Shown: positions 51,982-60,739, counted from the first letter of the stretch. The stretch: DNA of 64,000 bases from Blastomonas sp. CACIA14H2 (GCA_000503195.1 AYSC01000018.1:1-64000); one strand, 5' to 3'. Notes: generated by a model from the letters alone, not told the origin. A program made the numbers and translations.

Positions 51982-54732
51982 ATGACAACGCGCATGTTGA
52001 TCGATGCGCGCCACCAGGAAGAAACCCGGGTGGCGGTGCTCAAGGGAAACCGGATTGAGGAGTTCGACTTTGAATCTGCTGAACACAAGCAGATCAAGGG
52101 CAATATCTATCTCGCCAAGGTTACCAGGGTAGAACCCTCGCTGCAGGCGGCCTTCGTCGATTATGGCGGGAACCGGCACGGCTTCCTCGCCTTCTCGGAA
52201 ATCCATCCCGACTATTACCAGATTCCGCGCGAGGACAAGATCGCGCTGCTCGCCGAGGAAGCGCGCCATGCGCGCGAAGAGGCCGAAGCGCTGGCGGCCG
52301 AGGAAGAGGCCGACGATGCCGCTGGCCGCGGCGGCGAGGAAGGCAGCTATGACGACGGCCTGTCCGACGAGGGGCTCATCGAAACCGATGACGAGCCGAT
52401 CGTTGCCGAAACGCTGTCCGGCGACAGCGAAGGCGATGCCGACAGCGAAGAGACCGAAGCCGAAAGCGAGGAATCGCGCGAGAACAATGGCAATGGCCGC
52501 AATGGCGGACGTCGCCGTCGCCGCGATGGCCGGGGCGGCAAGGCCAAGGCCAGTGATGAAGCGCGCACCAGCCGCATGGCGCTGCGCCGCCGCTACAAGA
52601 TCCAGGACGTCATCCAGCGCCGCCAGGTGATGCTGGTGCAGGTGGTCAAGGAAGAGCGCGGCAACAAGGGGGCGGCGCTCACCACCTATCTCTCGCTCGC
52701 GGGCCGCTATTGCGTCCTCATGCCCAACAGCGCGCATGGCGGCGGCATCAGCCGCAAGATCAGCAACGCATCGGACCGCAAGCGGCTGAAGTCGATCATC
52801 GCCGAGATGAAGCTGCCCGCGACCATGGGCTGCATCGTGCGCACCGCCGGCCTTTCGCGCACCAAGCCCGAGATCAAGCGCGATTTCGACTATCTCGCCC
52901 GGCTGTGGGACGAGATTCGCGAAAAGACCCTCAAGGCCTCAGCGCCGGCCATCATCCATTCGGACAGCGACCTCATCAAGCGCGCGATCCGCGACATCTA
53001 CAATCGCGACATCGAGGAAGTGCTGGTCGAGGGCGAAGCGGGCTATCGCGCCGCCAAGGACTTCATGAAACTACTGATGCCCAGCCATGCGCGCCGGGTG
53101 AAGAGCTATTCGGACCCCGTGCCGCTGTTCCAGCGCTATGGCACCGAGGACCAGCTTTCGGCGATGTACGAGCCGGTCGTGCAGCTCAAGTCGGGCGGCT
53201 ATCTGGTCATCAACCCGACCGAGGCCTTGGTGTCGATCGACATCAACTCCGGGCGCTCCACCAAGGAGCACGGGATCGAGGCGACCGCGCTCAACACCAA
53301 CCTGGAAGCCGCGCGCGAAATCGCGCGGCAGCTGCGCCTGCGCGACATGGCGGGCCTGGTGGTCATCGATTTCATCGACATGGAATATGGCTCGAACATC
53401 CGCAAGGTCGAGAAGGCCATGCGCGATGCGCTGAAGAGCGACCGGGCGCGCATCCAGGTCGGCCGCATCTCGGGCTTCGGCCTGATGGAAATGAGCCGCC
53501 AGCGCCTGCGCACCGGCGTGCTCGAGGCGTCGACCCGCACCTGCCCGCATTGCGACGGCACCGGCCTGGTCCGCACCGCATCGTCGGCGGGCCTGTCGGC
53601 GCTGCGCCTGCTGGAGGAAGAGGCCGCGCGCGGTCATGGCAGCATCATCACGCTGCGCACCAGCCAGGAAGCGTCGATCTACGTCCTCAACAACAAGCGC
53701 CGCGACATTGCCGAGATCGAGGAGCGGTTCGGCGTGCGCATCGAGATTCTGCCCAATGGGGAGAATGAAGGCGCGAAGATGGAAGTGACCGCCAGCGGCC
53801 CGCGTCCGGAAAAGGTCGTGACCTTCCAGCCGATCATCGACGAGGACGATGACGATATCGAAGACGAGATCGACGAGATCGAGGAAGAGGAAGAGGTCGC
53901 CGAAAAGCGCAGCGGTCGCGGAAACCGTGGCGATCGTGCGGATCGCGGCGAGCGCCCCGCCGAGCAGCGCAGCAGCGAGGAAGGCGAAGGCGGTGGCCGC
54001 TCGAAGCGTCGCCGTCGGCGTCGCGGCAAGCGAGGCCGGCGCGACGGCGATCTGCCCCAGGGCGAGGCGGGTAGCGAGGCCGAGGTCGATGCCCTCGACC
54101 AGGGCGAAGAACCCGTTGCCACGACCGATGCCGAAGCTCCGGTCGAGGCAGCAAACACTGACGAGACCGTGGAAGCGAGCGAGGACAGCGGCGAGGCCAA
54201 GCCCAAGCGTGCGCGTCGTGGTCGCCGGGGTGGTCGCGGTCGCAAGGCGGGCGAAGCCGGCGACGACAGCGCCGAAACGGCTGACGACGAGGCTTCGGCT
54301 GAAACGCCCGCCGAACCGGTGAGCGAAGCGGCCGAAGCGGCTGAAACGACAGCCGACGCACCGGCGCAGACCGAGGCGGAGCCTGAGCCGGTGGCCGAAA
54401 AGCCCAAGCGCAAGCGCGCCTCTCGGGCCAAGAAGCCGGTCGAGGCAGCAGAAGCCGAGGCTCCTGCCGAAGCCCCGGCTGCCGAAGCCGAAAGCGCCTC
54501 AGAGCCTGCGGCGGAAGCCGAGCCTGCGGCCAAGCCCAAGCCCAAGCGCGCGCCGCGCAAGAAGGCCGCGCCCAAGGCCAATGCTGCCGACACGGTGGCG
54601 GCGGAAGCTGCGCCCGAGCCGGTCGCCGAGGCCGAGCCTGCCGCAGCCGACACGGCCAAGGCCGCCGAAGCACCCGCCGAAAGCACCGAACCGCCGCGTC
54701 GCGGCTGGTGGCAGCGCACTTTCGGCAACTAA
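51982..54732 (+). CDS. rne: Ribonuclease E
   Basis: RNase E cuts single-stranded AU-rich RNA and starts mRNA decay and rRNA/tRNA processing. The 916-residue product has an S1 domain (TRMLIDARHQEETRVAVLKG, later VEPSLQAAFVDYGGNRHGFL) that is split by an acidic and Arg-rich insertion (about residues 90-200) typical of alphaproteobacteria. The catalytic Asp residues lie in LVSIDINSG near residue 419 and VVIDFIDMEYG near 463; the Zn-link CPHC is near 520. The C-terminal 300 residues are Ala/Glu/Pro/Lys-rich with Arg-rich patches, as in degradosome scaffolds. A strong bidirectional terminator follows. Confidence 0.96.
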   Translation: MTTRMLIDARHQEETRVAVLKGNRIEEFDFESAEHKQIKGNIYLAKVTRVEPSLQAAFVDYGGNRHGFLAFSEIHPDYYQIPREDKIALLAEEARHAREEAEALAAEEEADDAAGRGGEEGSYDDGLSDEGLIETDDEPIVAETLSGDSEGDADSEETEAESEESRENNGNGRNGGRRRRRDGRGGKAKASDEARTSRMALRRRYKIQDVIQRRQVMLVQVVKEERGNKGAALTTYLSLAGRYCVLMPNSAHGGGISRKISNASDRKRLKSIIAEMKLPATMGCIVRTAGLSRTKPEIKRDFDYLARLWDEIREKTLKASAPAIIHSDSDLIKRAIRDIYNRDIEEVLVEGEAGYRAAKDFMKLLMPSHARRVKSYSDPVPLFQRYGTEDQLSAMYEPVVQLKSGGYLVINPTEALVSIDINSGRSTKEHGIEATALNTNLEAAREIARQLRLRDMAGLVVIDFIDMEYGSNIRKVEKAMRDALKSDRARIQVGRISGFGLMEMSRQRLRTGVLEASTRTCPHCDGTGLVRTASSAGLSALRLLEEEAARGHGSIITLRTSQEASIYVLNNKRRDIAEIEERFGVRIEILPNGENEGAKMEVTASGPRPEKVVTFQPIIDEDDDDIEDEIDEIEEEEEVAEKRSGRGNRGDRADRGERPAEQRSSEEGEGGGRSKRRRRRRGKRGRRDGDLPQGEAGSEAEVDALDQGEEPVATTDAEAPVEAANTDETVEASEDSGEAKPKRARRGRRGGRGRKAGEAGDDSAETADDEASAETPAEPVSEAAEAAETTADAPAQTEAEPEPVAEKPKRKRASRAKKPVEAAEAEAPAEAPAAEAESASEPAAEAEPAAKPKPKRAPRKKAAPKANAADTVAAEAAPEPVAEAEPAAADTAKAAEAPAESTEPPRRGWWQRTFGN

Positions 54733-54750
54733 AGGGTATTAAGTCGCAAC

Positions 54751-54791
54751 AAAAAGGGGTGCCCCGCCAGACCGGCAGGGCACCCCTTTTT
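54751..54791. terminator. Bidirectional rho-independent terminator between convergent genes
   Basis: AAAAAGGGGTGCCC (54751-54764) and GGGCACCCCTTTTT (54778-54791) are exact inverted repeats around a 13-base loop. The poly-A and poly-T ends give a terminator in both directions, ending rne on plus and the PLP-enzyme gene on minus. Confidence 0.92.
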
Positions 54792-54814
54792 CGTATCGGG
54801 TGGCGCGCCTGGGA

Positions 54815-56278
54815 CTAGTCGGCCGCCAGCGCAGCGTCGAAGGCATCGCCGATCGCCGCCATGTCGCGCTCCAGCTGCGCCTCGGCCTCGTTGCCCATGG
54901 CTGCCAATGCCACCATCTGCGGCATCGATATGCCGATGCGCAGCGTGCCGCGCACCTTGCCTGCCATGTCCGGCCCCTGGAAGCGCGCGCATTTGACCGG
55001 CTGGCCCAGCCGCACGCCCGACCGCATCATCTTGAGCTGGATCGCGGTCGCGCCGTCGAAATCGATCGCCCTGCCCTCGCCGCTCAGATCGACCGTGGTC
55101 AGCGTCCGCATCTCGATCGGGTGCGAACCGGCGGATTCGCGATCGGCAAACGGATAAGGCGTCACGCGCGTGCCGCCGATCCGGTCGACCAGCGCGAGCG
55201 AGGCGCAGCGGAATTGTTCGACCACGCGCGCAATCGTGTGGAAATCGAGCGCCTGAAAGCGCTCCAGCTCGAACAGCGCGGCCGCCAGCCGGACCGTCAA
55301 CCCGGCATTGCCGTTCACCGGGAGGCGTTCGATTCCTGCCCAGCTGTCGGGCAGTTCGGCGCGGCGGAAGATCGTCGCCATGCCCTCGCCCAGCGGCGCG
55401 ATGCGCTGCGCCGTGGCGCGCGGAACCAGGGCAAAGCCGGAAAAGGGCGGCCCCCCCATGAACTTGGATCCCGTGAGCAGCACGACCGCGCCGCGCATCA
55501 GATAGGCACCGATCGCGGGACTCGTGATCCGCGCCTGGCAAGCATCGACGACGAAGCCGATCGAGTCGCCATATTGCGTGATCAGCGCGTCGATATCGTC
55601 GAGATGCGGGAGGATCAGCCCGGTCTTCGATCCGTGCACCACGTGCAGCAGCGGAAACTTGCCCGCAATCAGCGCGCGCTCGATCTCGCTGCGCATCGCG
55701 GCAACGATCACCGCGCTGTCGAACGCCTCGCCAAAGCCGTTGCGCACCGACACCTCGGACAGCGACACCGGCGCAAGGCCGGGGACCATCTGGCCCTTCG
55801 ACGTCGGCACTCCCAGAGCCGTCTGCGCAGCAAAATACTGCCCGGCGGCGCTCAGGATGCAGCCGCTTCCGACTTCATCCGCGCCGAGCAGCACATTGTG
55901 GATGCCTTGCGGCGCACGTCCGGCAAAGGCCTGGAGCGCGATATATTCGAGGTCCGTGCCCGAGGCCGAAAACGCGATATCGGTACCCTGCGGAAGCCCA
56001 TAAGCCGCCGCGATGCGATCACGCAGGACGGTCAGATGTCCGGCATAGTCGGTGCCCACCATGTCCGCCGTCAGCGCATGCTCGGACACGAAATCGCACA
56101 GATGGTCGAAGGCCGGCTGCGAGATGTCGTTCGCGGTCGATGACGCATAGGTCACCGTCTGGCGCGGGAAGGGAGAGCTGAAATACTTGTTGGTGCCATC
56201 GGCATGTGCGGGGACGATGCGCTCGTCTCCACCGATCGTGAGCAGATGGCTGACCGTCTTGAGCAAATCCTGTTGCAT
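54815..56278 (-). CDS. PLP-dependent fold-type I enzyme of unknown reaction (paired with ATP-grasp gene)
   Basis: The 487-residue product looks like a fold-type I PLP enzyme of the aminotransferase class V/decarboxylase superfamily. Asp246 in VVDACQ should hold the pyridine nitrogen and Lys272 in LLTGSKFMGGPPFSGF should bind PLP. SASGTDLEY near residue 105 is a phosphate/stacking region and VVHGSKTGLILP lies near residue 214. The N-terminal TYASSTANDIS is unusual. It diverges from an ATP-grasp ligase gene with 109 bp between starts. It might transform an amino acid that the ligase joins. I cannot place it in a named family; a decarboxylase, lyase or desulfurase are all possible. Confidence 0.72.
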   Translation of the reverse strand: MQQDLLKTVSHLLTIGGDERIVPAHADGTNKYFSSPFPRQTVTYASSTANDISQPAFDHLCDFVSEHALTADMVGTDYAGHLTVLRDRIAAAYGLPQGTDIAFSASGTDLEYIALQAFAGRAPQGIHNVLLGADEVGSGCILSAAGQYFAAQTALGVPTSKGQMVPGLAPVSLSEVSVRNGFGEAFDSAVIVAAMRSEIERALIAGKFPLLHVVHGSKTGLILPHLDDIDALITQYGDSIGFVVDACQARITSPAIGAYLMRGAVVLLTGSKFMGGPPFSGFALVPRATAQRIAPLGEGMATIFRRAELPDSWAGIERLPVNGNAGLTVRLAAALFELERFQALDFHTIARVVEQFRCASLALVDRIGGTRVTPYPFADRESAGSHPIEMRTLTTVDLSGEGRAIDFDGATAIQLKMMRSGVRLGQPVKCARFQGPDMAGKVRGTLRIGISMPQMVALAAMGNEAEAQLERDMAAIGDAFDAALAAD

Positions 56279-56387
56279 CAAACTTATCTTTCGCTGCGCC
56301 CCCGAAGCGGATAAGGGCGCGGCTATAGGGGCGCTGGCCATTAAGGCAAGCCGCTTTGGCCGGACCCCGCCCGCAAACCCAAAGAAA

Positions 56388-57407
56388 GTGCGCTTTGCCG
56401 TGACCCAATATCCCGCCCCGCTGACCATCGATGCCAAGACGCGCGAGACGCTGAAGGTGCTGTTTCTTGCCAAGCACGCGCTGGGCGATGGTTCGCTGCA
56501 CCCCGAGGACGGCAACCATGCCGTGTACCACAACGAGGTGCGCACGATCCTGGAAGGGCTGTTCGACAATCTGGTGGTGGGCAACCAATATGCGATGCTG
56601 TTCGATCCCCCGGAGGTCGATTTCGTCTTTTCGCTGCTCAACCGCGGCGGTTTCGTGAACTCCGAAATGCTCGTTCCGCTGCTGTGCAACCGCAAGGGCC
56701 TGCCCTATCTCGGCGGCAGCCCGATCCTGCGCGGGCTTTCGGACGACAAGCACCTCAGCAAGCTCGTCGCCCGCGCGCGCGGCATCCCGACCGCCGACTG
56801 GGCGATCTATCGCAAGGGCGGCCCGGTTGACGAGAAGCTCTGCCCGATGGCCGAGCGCATGGTGATCAAGCCCAATGCCTCGTCGGCGAGCTGGGGCGTG
56901 CGCGACGCCGGCGACTGGGCGGGCGTGAAGGACGCTGTCGCCGCGATCCACGAGGAAGGCCATGACGCGATCGTCGAGCCTTTCCTGACCGGCAGCGATG
57001 TCGAGGTGCCGGTGGTGACAATCCATGGCCGCCCGCTCATCCTGCCGATGATGCTGTTCGAACAGGCCGATCCGACGCACCTGCGCACCTATTGGGAAAA
57101 GCGCGACCTGGTCGAGCGCGCGAGCAAGTACGAGCTGGTCGATTTCGAAGGTTCGCCGTTCGAGGCCGAGATCGCCGCGCACACCGCCAATCTGGCGCAG
57201 GAATTCGTGCCCTTCGATTATGGCCGCTACGAATTCCGGCTCGATCAGGACAAGGGCGAGCTCCATTTCCTGGAGGTCAATCTCAACTGCAACCTGTGGA
57301 GCCAGAAGGTCTTCGGCCGCTCCGCCGTCCGCGCCGGATGGACGCAGGAACAGCTGATCGAGACGATCGTCGCAGAAAGCCTGCGCAGCCACGGGCTGAT
57401 GGATTGA
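56388..57407 (+). CDS. D-Ala-D-Ala-ligase-like ATP-grasp enzyme of unknown substrate
   Basis: The 339-residue product is an ATP-grasp ligase, which forms an amide bond through an acyl-phosphate. GLPYLGGSPILRGLSDDKHL near residue 105 and GIPTADWAIY near 132 resemble D-Ala-D-Ala ligases; Lys161 in MVIKPNASSASWGV and Glu197 in IVEPFLTGSDVEVPVV bind ATP, and Glu296 with Asn298/Asn302 in FLEVNLNCNLW are in the place of the metal ligands. It is not Ddl itself, because cell-wall genes are absent nearby. The GTG at 56388 is chosen by homology; the frame is open further upstream. It is divergent from the PLP enzyme gene and converges with the antitoxin gene with no spacer. Confidence 0.75.
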   Translation: MRFAVTQYPAPLTIDAKTRETLKVLFLAKHALGDGSLHPEDGNHAVYHNEVRTILEGLFDNLVVGNQYAMLFDPPEVDFVFSLLNRGGFVNSEMLVPLLCNRKGLPYLGGSPILRGLSDDKHLSKLVARARGIPTADWAIYRKGGPVDEKLCPMAERMVIKPNASSASWGVRDAGDWAGVKDAVAAIHEEGHDAIVEPFLTGSDVEVPVVTIHGRPLILPMMLFEQADPTHLRTYWEKRDLVERASKYELVDFEGSPFEAEIAAHTANLAQEFVPFDYGRYEFRLDQDKGELHFLEVNLNCNLWSQKVFGRSAVRAGWTQEQLIETIVAESLRSHGLMD

Positions 57408-57755
57408 TCAGCCCAACGCGCGTAGAACCGCCTCCGGCTCGCCTTCGATAACGGTCAGATAGGCAAGCAACGCACTGTCCGCGCGGCTGCGGCCCTGCTC
57501 CAGGTCGCGCAGGCGCGCCAGGTTTATGCGATAGGTCGCCGCGAAGCGCTGCTGGCTGAGCCCGGTCTGCGCGCGGATGGCCCGTACCCGGCGCGCGGAC
57601 GCAATCCGCGCGAGTTCATCATCGGTCAGCGGGGGGTTGTCGGGATCATCGGCGGCTTGGGCCGTCAGTTCGGCATCGGTCATGGCATCCAGCCGGGCAG
57701 CCTGACTGCTGTCCAACATGGGAAGATTCGTCCGATCAAGGTTGAAACGTGTCAT
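57408..57755 (-). CDS. Helix-turn-helix antitoxin of a BrnT-type toxin-antitoxin pair
   Basis: The 115-residue product has an acidic region with DDPDNPPLTDDELARIASAR, similar to BrnA-type antitoxins, then an XRE-like helix-turn-helix (VRAIRAQTGLSQQRFAATYR near residue 63, and NLARLRDLEQGRSRADSALL). It should bind the toxin and repress the operon. The ATG at 57755 is 20 bases inside the toxin gene end, so translation is coupled. A palindrome upstream of the toxin gene is the likely operator. Its stop codon abuts the ATP-grasp stop on the other strand. Confidence 0.82.
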   Translation of the reverse strand: MTRFNLDRTNLPMLDSSQAARLDAMTDAELTAQAADDPDNPPLTDDELARIASARRVRAIRAQTGLSQQRFAATYRINLARLRDLEQGRSRADSALLAYLTVIEGEPEAVLRALG

Positions 57756-58011
57756 ACTGCCTCTGTTCCTTCGCATTGCATCGCCGCGCCGAGATGATGC
57801 GGATCGTCCCACGCCGGGCAGTATAGACCAGGGCGAACACCCGCTCGTCGATCATGCCCACCACCTTGCGCCGCTGCTCGCCGTCCGCGCTGCGCGATGC
57901 ATCGAGATCGACGCGCCCTGCGTCGAGAAAAACCCGCGCAGCATAGTCGAAGCTGACACCATGCTTGGTGAGACTGGACGCGGCCTTCTGTTCATCCCAG
58001 TCGAATTCCAC
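57736..58011 (-). CDS. brnT: BrnT-family toxin (DUF497)
   Basis: BrnT-type toxins are RelE-fold ribonucleases that block translation until neutralised by the antitoxin. The 91-residue product matches: EFDWDEQKAASSLTKHGVSF at the N-terminus, ADGEQRRKVVGMIDERVFAL in the centre, and RRGTIRIISARRCNAKEQRQ then YDTF near the end. The start codon is GTG at 58011. The toxin gene comes first and overlaps the antitoxin gene by 20 bases; toxin-first order is typical of the BrnTA family. Confidence 0.87.
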   Translation of the reverse strand: MEFDWDEQKAASSLTKHGVSFDYAARVFLDAGRVDLDASRSADGEQRRKVVGMIDERVFALVYTARRGTIRIISARRCNAKEQRQYDTFQP

Positions 58012-58031
58012 GGCTCGCCCCCCAATCTCCT

Positions 58032-58048
58032 ATACGGGAATTCCGTAT
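58032..58048. promoter_or_regulatory. Palindromic operator-like site of the toxin-antitoxin pair
   Basis: ATACGG-GAATT-CCGTAT is a perfect 6-bp-arm inverted repeat located 21 bp upstream of the BrnT start, between it and sdhB. It overlaps a TATAGG-like minus-strand -10 region, the expected place for autorepression by the helix-turn-helix antitoxin. Confidence 0.6.
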
Positions 58049-58115
58049 GAATGTCGAGTGTCGGCTGCGCAGCGTCGATCCGAAGGAGCTTTTTGCACCT
58101 GACGCCCATCAGCCG

Positions 58116-58144
58116 TTGAGCCTTGGGGCCAAAATGTCTATCTA
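58116..58144 (+). promoter_or_regulatory. Sigma-70-like promoter of sdhB
   Basis: TTGAGC (58116-58121) and TATCTA (58139-58144) are separated by 17 bp and end 35 bp before the sdhB ATG. It would let sdhB be transcribed independently of other succinate dehydrogenase genes, which are not nearby. Confidence 0.5.
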
Positions 58145-58179
58145 GGCTCCCGGACGCATTGAAGGACGAGGGATTTTCC

Positions 58180-58962
58180 ATGGCTACGTTTACGCTCCCG
58201 GCGAACAGCAAGATCACTGGCAAGGGCCAGGCGTTCAGCGCGAAGACCGGCGGGCGGCTGAAACGGTTCAAGGTCTATCGCTACGATCCCGACAGCGGCG
58301 AGAACCCGCGCTACGACACGTTCGACATCGATCTGGACGATTGCGGCCCGATGGTGCTCGACGCGCTGATCAAGATGAAGTCCGAGCAGGATTCGACGCT
58401 CACCTTCCGCCGCTCTTGCCGCGAAGGCATTTGCGGATCGTGCTCGATGAACATCAACGGCCGCAATGGCCTCGCGTGCACCACTGCGATCGAGGACTGC
58501 AAGGGCGAGGTGCGTATCACCCCGCTGCCGCACATGGACGTGATCAAGGACCTGGTCCCCGATTTCAGCCATTTCTATGCGCAATATGCCTCGATCCGCC
58601 CCTGGCTGCAGACCGTGACCCCGGTGCCCTCGGGCAAGGAGCGGCTGCAGTCGCCCGAGGACCGGGCCAAGCTCGACGGGCTGTACGAGTGCATCCTGTG
58701 CGCCTGCTGCTCGACCAGCTGCCCCAGCTATTGGTGGAACTCGGACAAGTTCCTGGGCCCGGCCATCCTGCTCCAGGCCTATCGTTGGCTGGCCGACAGC
58801 CGCGACGAGATGACCGGCGAGCGGCTCGACGAGCTCGAAGACCCCTTCCGCCTCTATCGCTGCCACACGATCATGAACTGCGCCAATGTCTGCCCCAAGG
58901 GCCTGAACCCGGCGCGCGCGATCGCCGAGATCAAGAAAATGGAGGTCGAACGGCACGTCTGA
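58180..58962 (+). CDS. sdhB: Succinate dehydrogenase iron-sulfur subunit
   Basis: SdhB carries electrons from the flavoprotein SdhA to ubiquinone through three iron-sulfur clusters at the inner membrane. The 260-residue product has the [2Fe-2S] cysteines in [22 protein letters not shown]-type region (residues 80-100, read in parts: [13 protein letters not shown]), then [11 protein letters not shown] near residue 173 for the [4Fe-4S] cluster and [14 protein letters not shown] near residue 229 for the [3Fe-4S] cluster. The ATG at 58180 fits a typical start. The sdhC, sdhD and sdhA genes are not adjacent. Thioesterase and zapE genes follow. Confidence 0.96.
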   Translation: MATFTLPANSKITGKGQAFSAKTGGRLKRFKVYRYDPDSGENPRYDTFDIDLDDCGPMVLDALIKMKSEQDSTLTFRRSCREGICGSCSMNINGRNGLACTTAIEDCKGEVRITPLPHMDVIKDLVPDFSHFYAQYASIRPWLQTVTPVPSGKERLQSPEDRAKLDGLYECILCACCSTSCPSYWWNSDKFLGPAILLQAYRWLADSRDEMTGERLDELEDPFRLYRCHTIMNCANVCPKGLNPARAIAEIKKMEVERHV

Positions 58963-58970
58963 TCGGCCGA

Positions 58971-59489
58971 ATGGCCGACAGACCCCGTTCGATTCCCTCC
59001 GTTCACGTGGACGTACAGACCCTCAGCATGCCCGACGATTTCGCGTTCGGCCCGGACCCGGATCGTCCGGGCTGGATGCGCTGGGCGCTGCGCGAGCAGA
59101 ACCGCTACAACAGCACGCTGGGGCCGATGTGGGTGATGCAGCGCGACGATGGCATCGTCGTCGTGCGTACCGAGCCGGGGCATCTGCAAGGCAACCTCGC
59201 CAACAACGTGCATGGCGGCGCGATCCTCACCCAGATCGACATTTCGCTGTTCGTCTGCGCCCGGCTCAACGGATCGCTGCGCCACGGCCCGGCGGTGACG
59301 CTCGACCTCAACACCCATTTCATGGGCGCGGGCAAGGTCGGCGTGCCGCTCGATGTCGAGGTCGAGATCCTGCGCGAGACCGGGCGGCTGCTGTTCCTGC
59401 GCGGTCTGGCGGTCCAGGCGGGCGAGACCATCTGCGGCTTCTCGGGCACGATCCGCAAGACCCCTGCCCCGCGCGAGCCACGTCCATGA
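58971..59489 (+). CDS. PaaI-type hotdog-fold thioesterase
   Basis: The 172-residue product is a hotdog-fold acyl-CoA thioesterase: NLANNVHGGAILTQIDISLF near residue 73 contains the HGG-type active-site motif, followed by AVTLDLNTHFMGAGKVGVPL near residue 105. The N-terminal 45 residues are outside the fold. The first ATG (58971) is only eight bases from the sdhB stop; a later ATG at 59028 is also plausible. The end overlaps zapE by four bases. The acyl-CoA substrate is unknown. Confidence 0.82.
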   Translation: MADRPRSIPSVHVDVQTLSMPDDFAFGPDPDRPGWMRWALREQNRYNSTLGPMWVMQRDDGIVVVRTEPGHLQGNLANNVHGGAILTQIDISLFVCARLNGSLRHGPAVTLDLNTHFMGAGKVGVPLDVEVEILRETGRLLFLRGLAVQAGETICGFSGTIRKTPAPREPRP

Positions 59490-60637
59490 CCGGCACGCTC
59501 GCCCGCTATGACGCGCTGGTGGCGGCAGGCGAGCTTCGACCCGATGCCGATCAGCGCGCCGCTGCCGTACGGCTGCAGGCCATGCAGGACGCGCTCGAGG
59601 CGGTGCCGCCGCGCGGGTCCTTGCTCTGGCGACTGATGGCGCGCGAGGCCAAGCCCGAACCGGTCCGCGGCCTCTACATGTTCGGCGGCGTCGGGCGCGG
59701 CAAATCGATGCTGATGGACCTGTTCTACGAATCGGTCGGCATCAACCGCAAGATCCGCGTGCATTTCCACGAGTTCATGCAGGACATCCATGCGCGGCTG
59801 CGCGTCGAGCGCGACAAGATGCAGGGCGACCCGATCCCGCCCGTCGCACGCCAGTTCAGCGACAATTACCGGCTGATCGCGTTCGACGAGATGGTCGTCA
59901 ACAACAGCGCCGACGCGATGATCATGTCGCGGCTGTTCACCGCGATCATCGAATCGGGCGTGACCATCGTCACCACCTCGAACCGCCCGCCTGACGATCT
60001 GTACAAGGACGGGCTCAACCGTGAACATTTCCTGCCCTTCATCGCGCTGATCAAGGCCCGGCTCGATGTGCTGTCGCTCAACGGCCCGGTCGATTACCGG
60101 CTCGAGCGGCTGTCGGGGACCGATACCTGGCACGTGCCCAACGGCCCCGAGGCGACGGCTGCGATGCGCACCGCCTTTTTCCGCATGACCGATTATTCGC
60201 CCGACGATGCCGCGCATGTGCCGAGCGCCGATGTGCCGATCAGCGGCGGGCGCACGATCCATGTCCCCAAATCGCTGAAGGGCGTCGCCGTCTTCTCGTT
60301 CAGGAAATTGTGCGGCGAGGCACGCGGCGCGCCCGATTATCTCGCGATCGCGCGGCGCTATCACACCCTGTTCCTCGTCGGGATCCCGCGCCTGGGGCCC
60401 GAAAACCGCAACGAAGCGGCGCGGTTCGTCACGCTGATCGATGCGCTGTACGAGATGAAGGTCAAGCTGATCGCCGCCGCCGATGCCGAGCCGCAGGATC
60501 TGTATGCCAGCGGCGACGGCCGGTTCGAATTCGACCGGACGATCTCGCGGCTGATGGAAATGCAGTCCGACAGCTATCTGGCGCTGGGCCATGGCGCGCG
60601 CTCGGGCGCAGAGGACCTCGCGACCGCATCGCTGTGA
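59486..60637 (+). CDS. zapE: Cell division protein ZapE (AFG1-like ATPase)
   Basis: ZapE is a P-loop ATPase associated with the divisome; its mitochondrial relative AFG1/LACE1 helps respiratory complex turnover. The 383-residue product has Walker A GGVGRGKSMLMD at residues 67-78, HEFMQDIHARL near 95, and Walker B LIAFDEMVVNNSADAMI near 130, with TSNRPPDDLYKDGLNREHFL near 166. The ATG overlaps the thioesterase stop. The sdhB-thioesterase-zapE order is common in sphingomonads and matches the AFG1 link to respiration. Confidence 0.94.
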   Translation: MTGTLARYDALVAAGELRPDADQRAAAVRLQAMQDALEAVPPRGSLLWRLMAREAKPEPVRGLYMFGGVGRGKSMLMDLFYESVGINRKIRVHFHEFMQDIHARLRVERDKMQGDPIPPVARQFSDNYRLIAFDEMVVNNSADAMIMSRLFTAIIESGVTIVTTSNRPPDDLYKDGLNREHFLPFIALIKARLDVLSLNGPVDYRLERLSGTDTWHVPNGPEATAAMRTAFFRMTDYSPDDAAHVPSADVPISGGRTIHVPKSLKGVAVFSFRKLCGEARGAPDYLAIARRYHTLFLVGIPRLGPENRNEAARFVTLIDALYEMKVKLIAAADAEPQDLYASGDGRFEFDRTISRLMEMQSDSYLALGHGARSGAEDLATASL

Positions 60638-60739
60638 AGCGACCAATGGTGTCGCAAAGCTTTGCAAAACCAACATAAGTTTGCGTCGGCAACACGAACC
60701 GGTCTATCAAGGGGGTGCTTTCCAAACGGAACATCATCC

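Noticed and set aside
54815-56278. Annotation of the PLP enzyme as histidine decarboxylase or cysteine desulfurase
   Set aside because: The PLP lysine and aspartate are seen, but no motif specific to either family is recognised, so a specific reaction is not claimed.
56388-57407. Annotation of the ATP-grasp protein as D-alanine-D-alanine ligase (ddl)
   Set aside because: Only the general ATP-grasp features match; there is no cell-wall gene context, and the C-terminal metal-site sequence EVNLNCN differs from the usual Ddl form.
60654-60665. A 12-bp palindrome GCAAAGCTTTGC upstream of the hybrid kinase
   Set aside because: It is short, about 75 bp from the start codon and without a matching promoter; such palindromes occur by chance, so it is not listed as a site.
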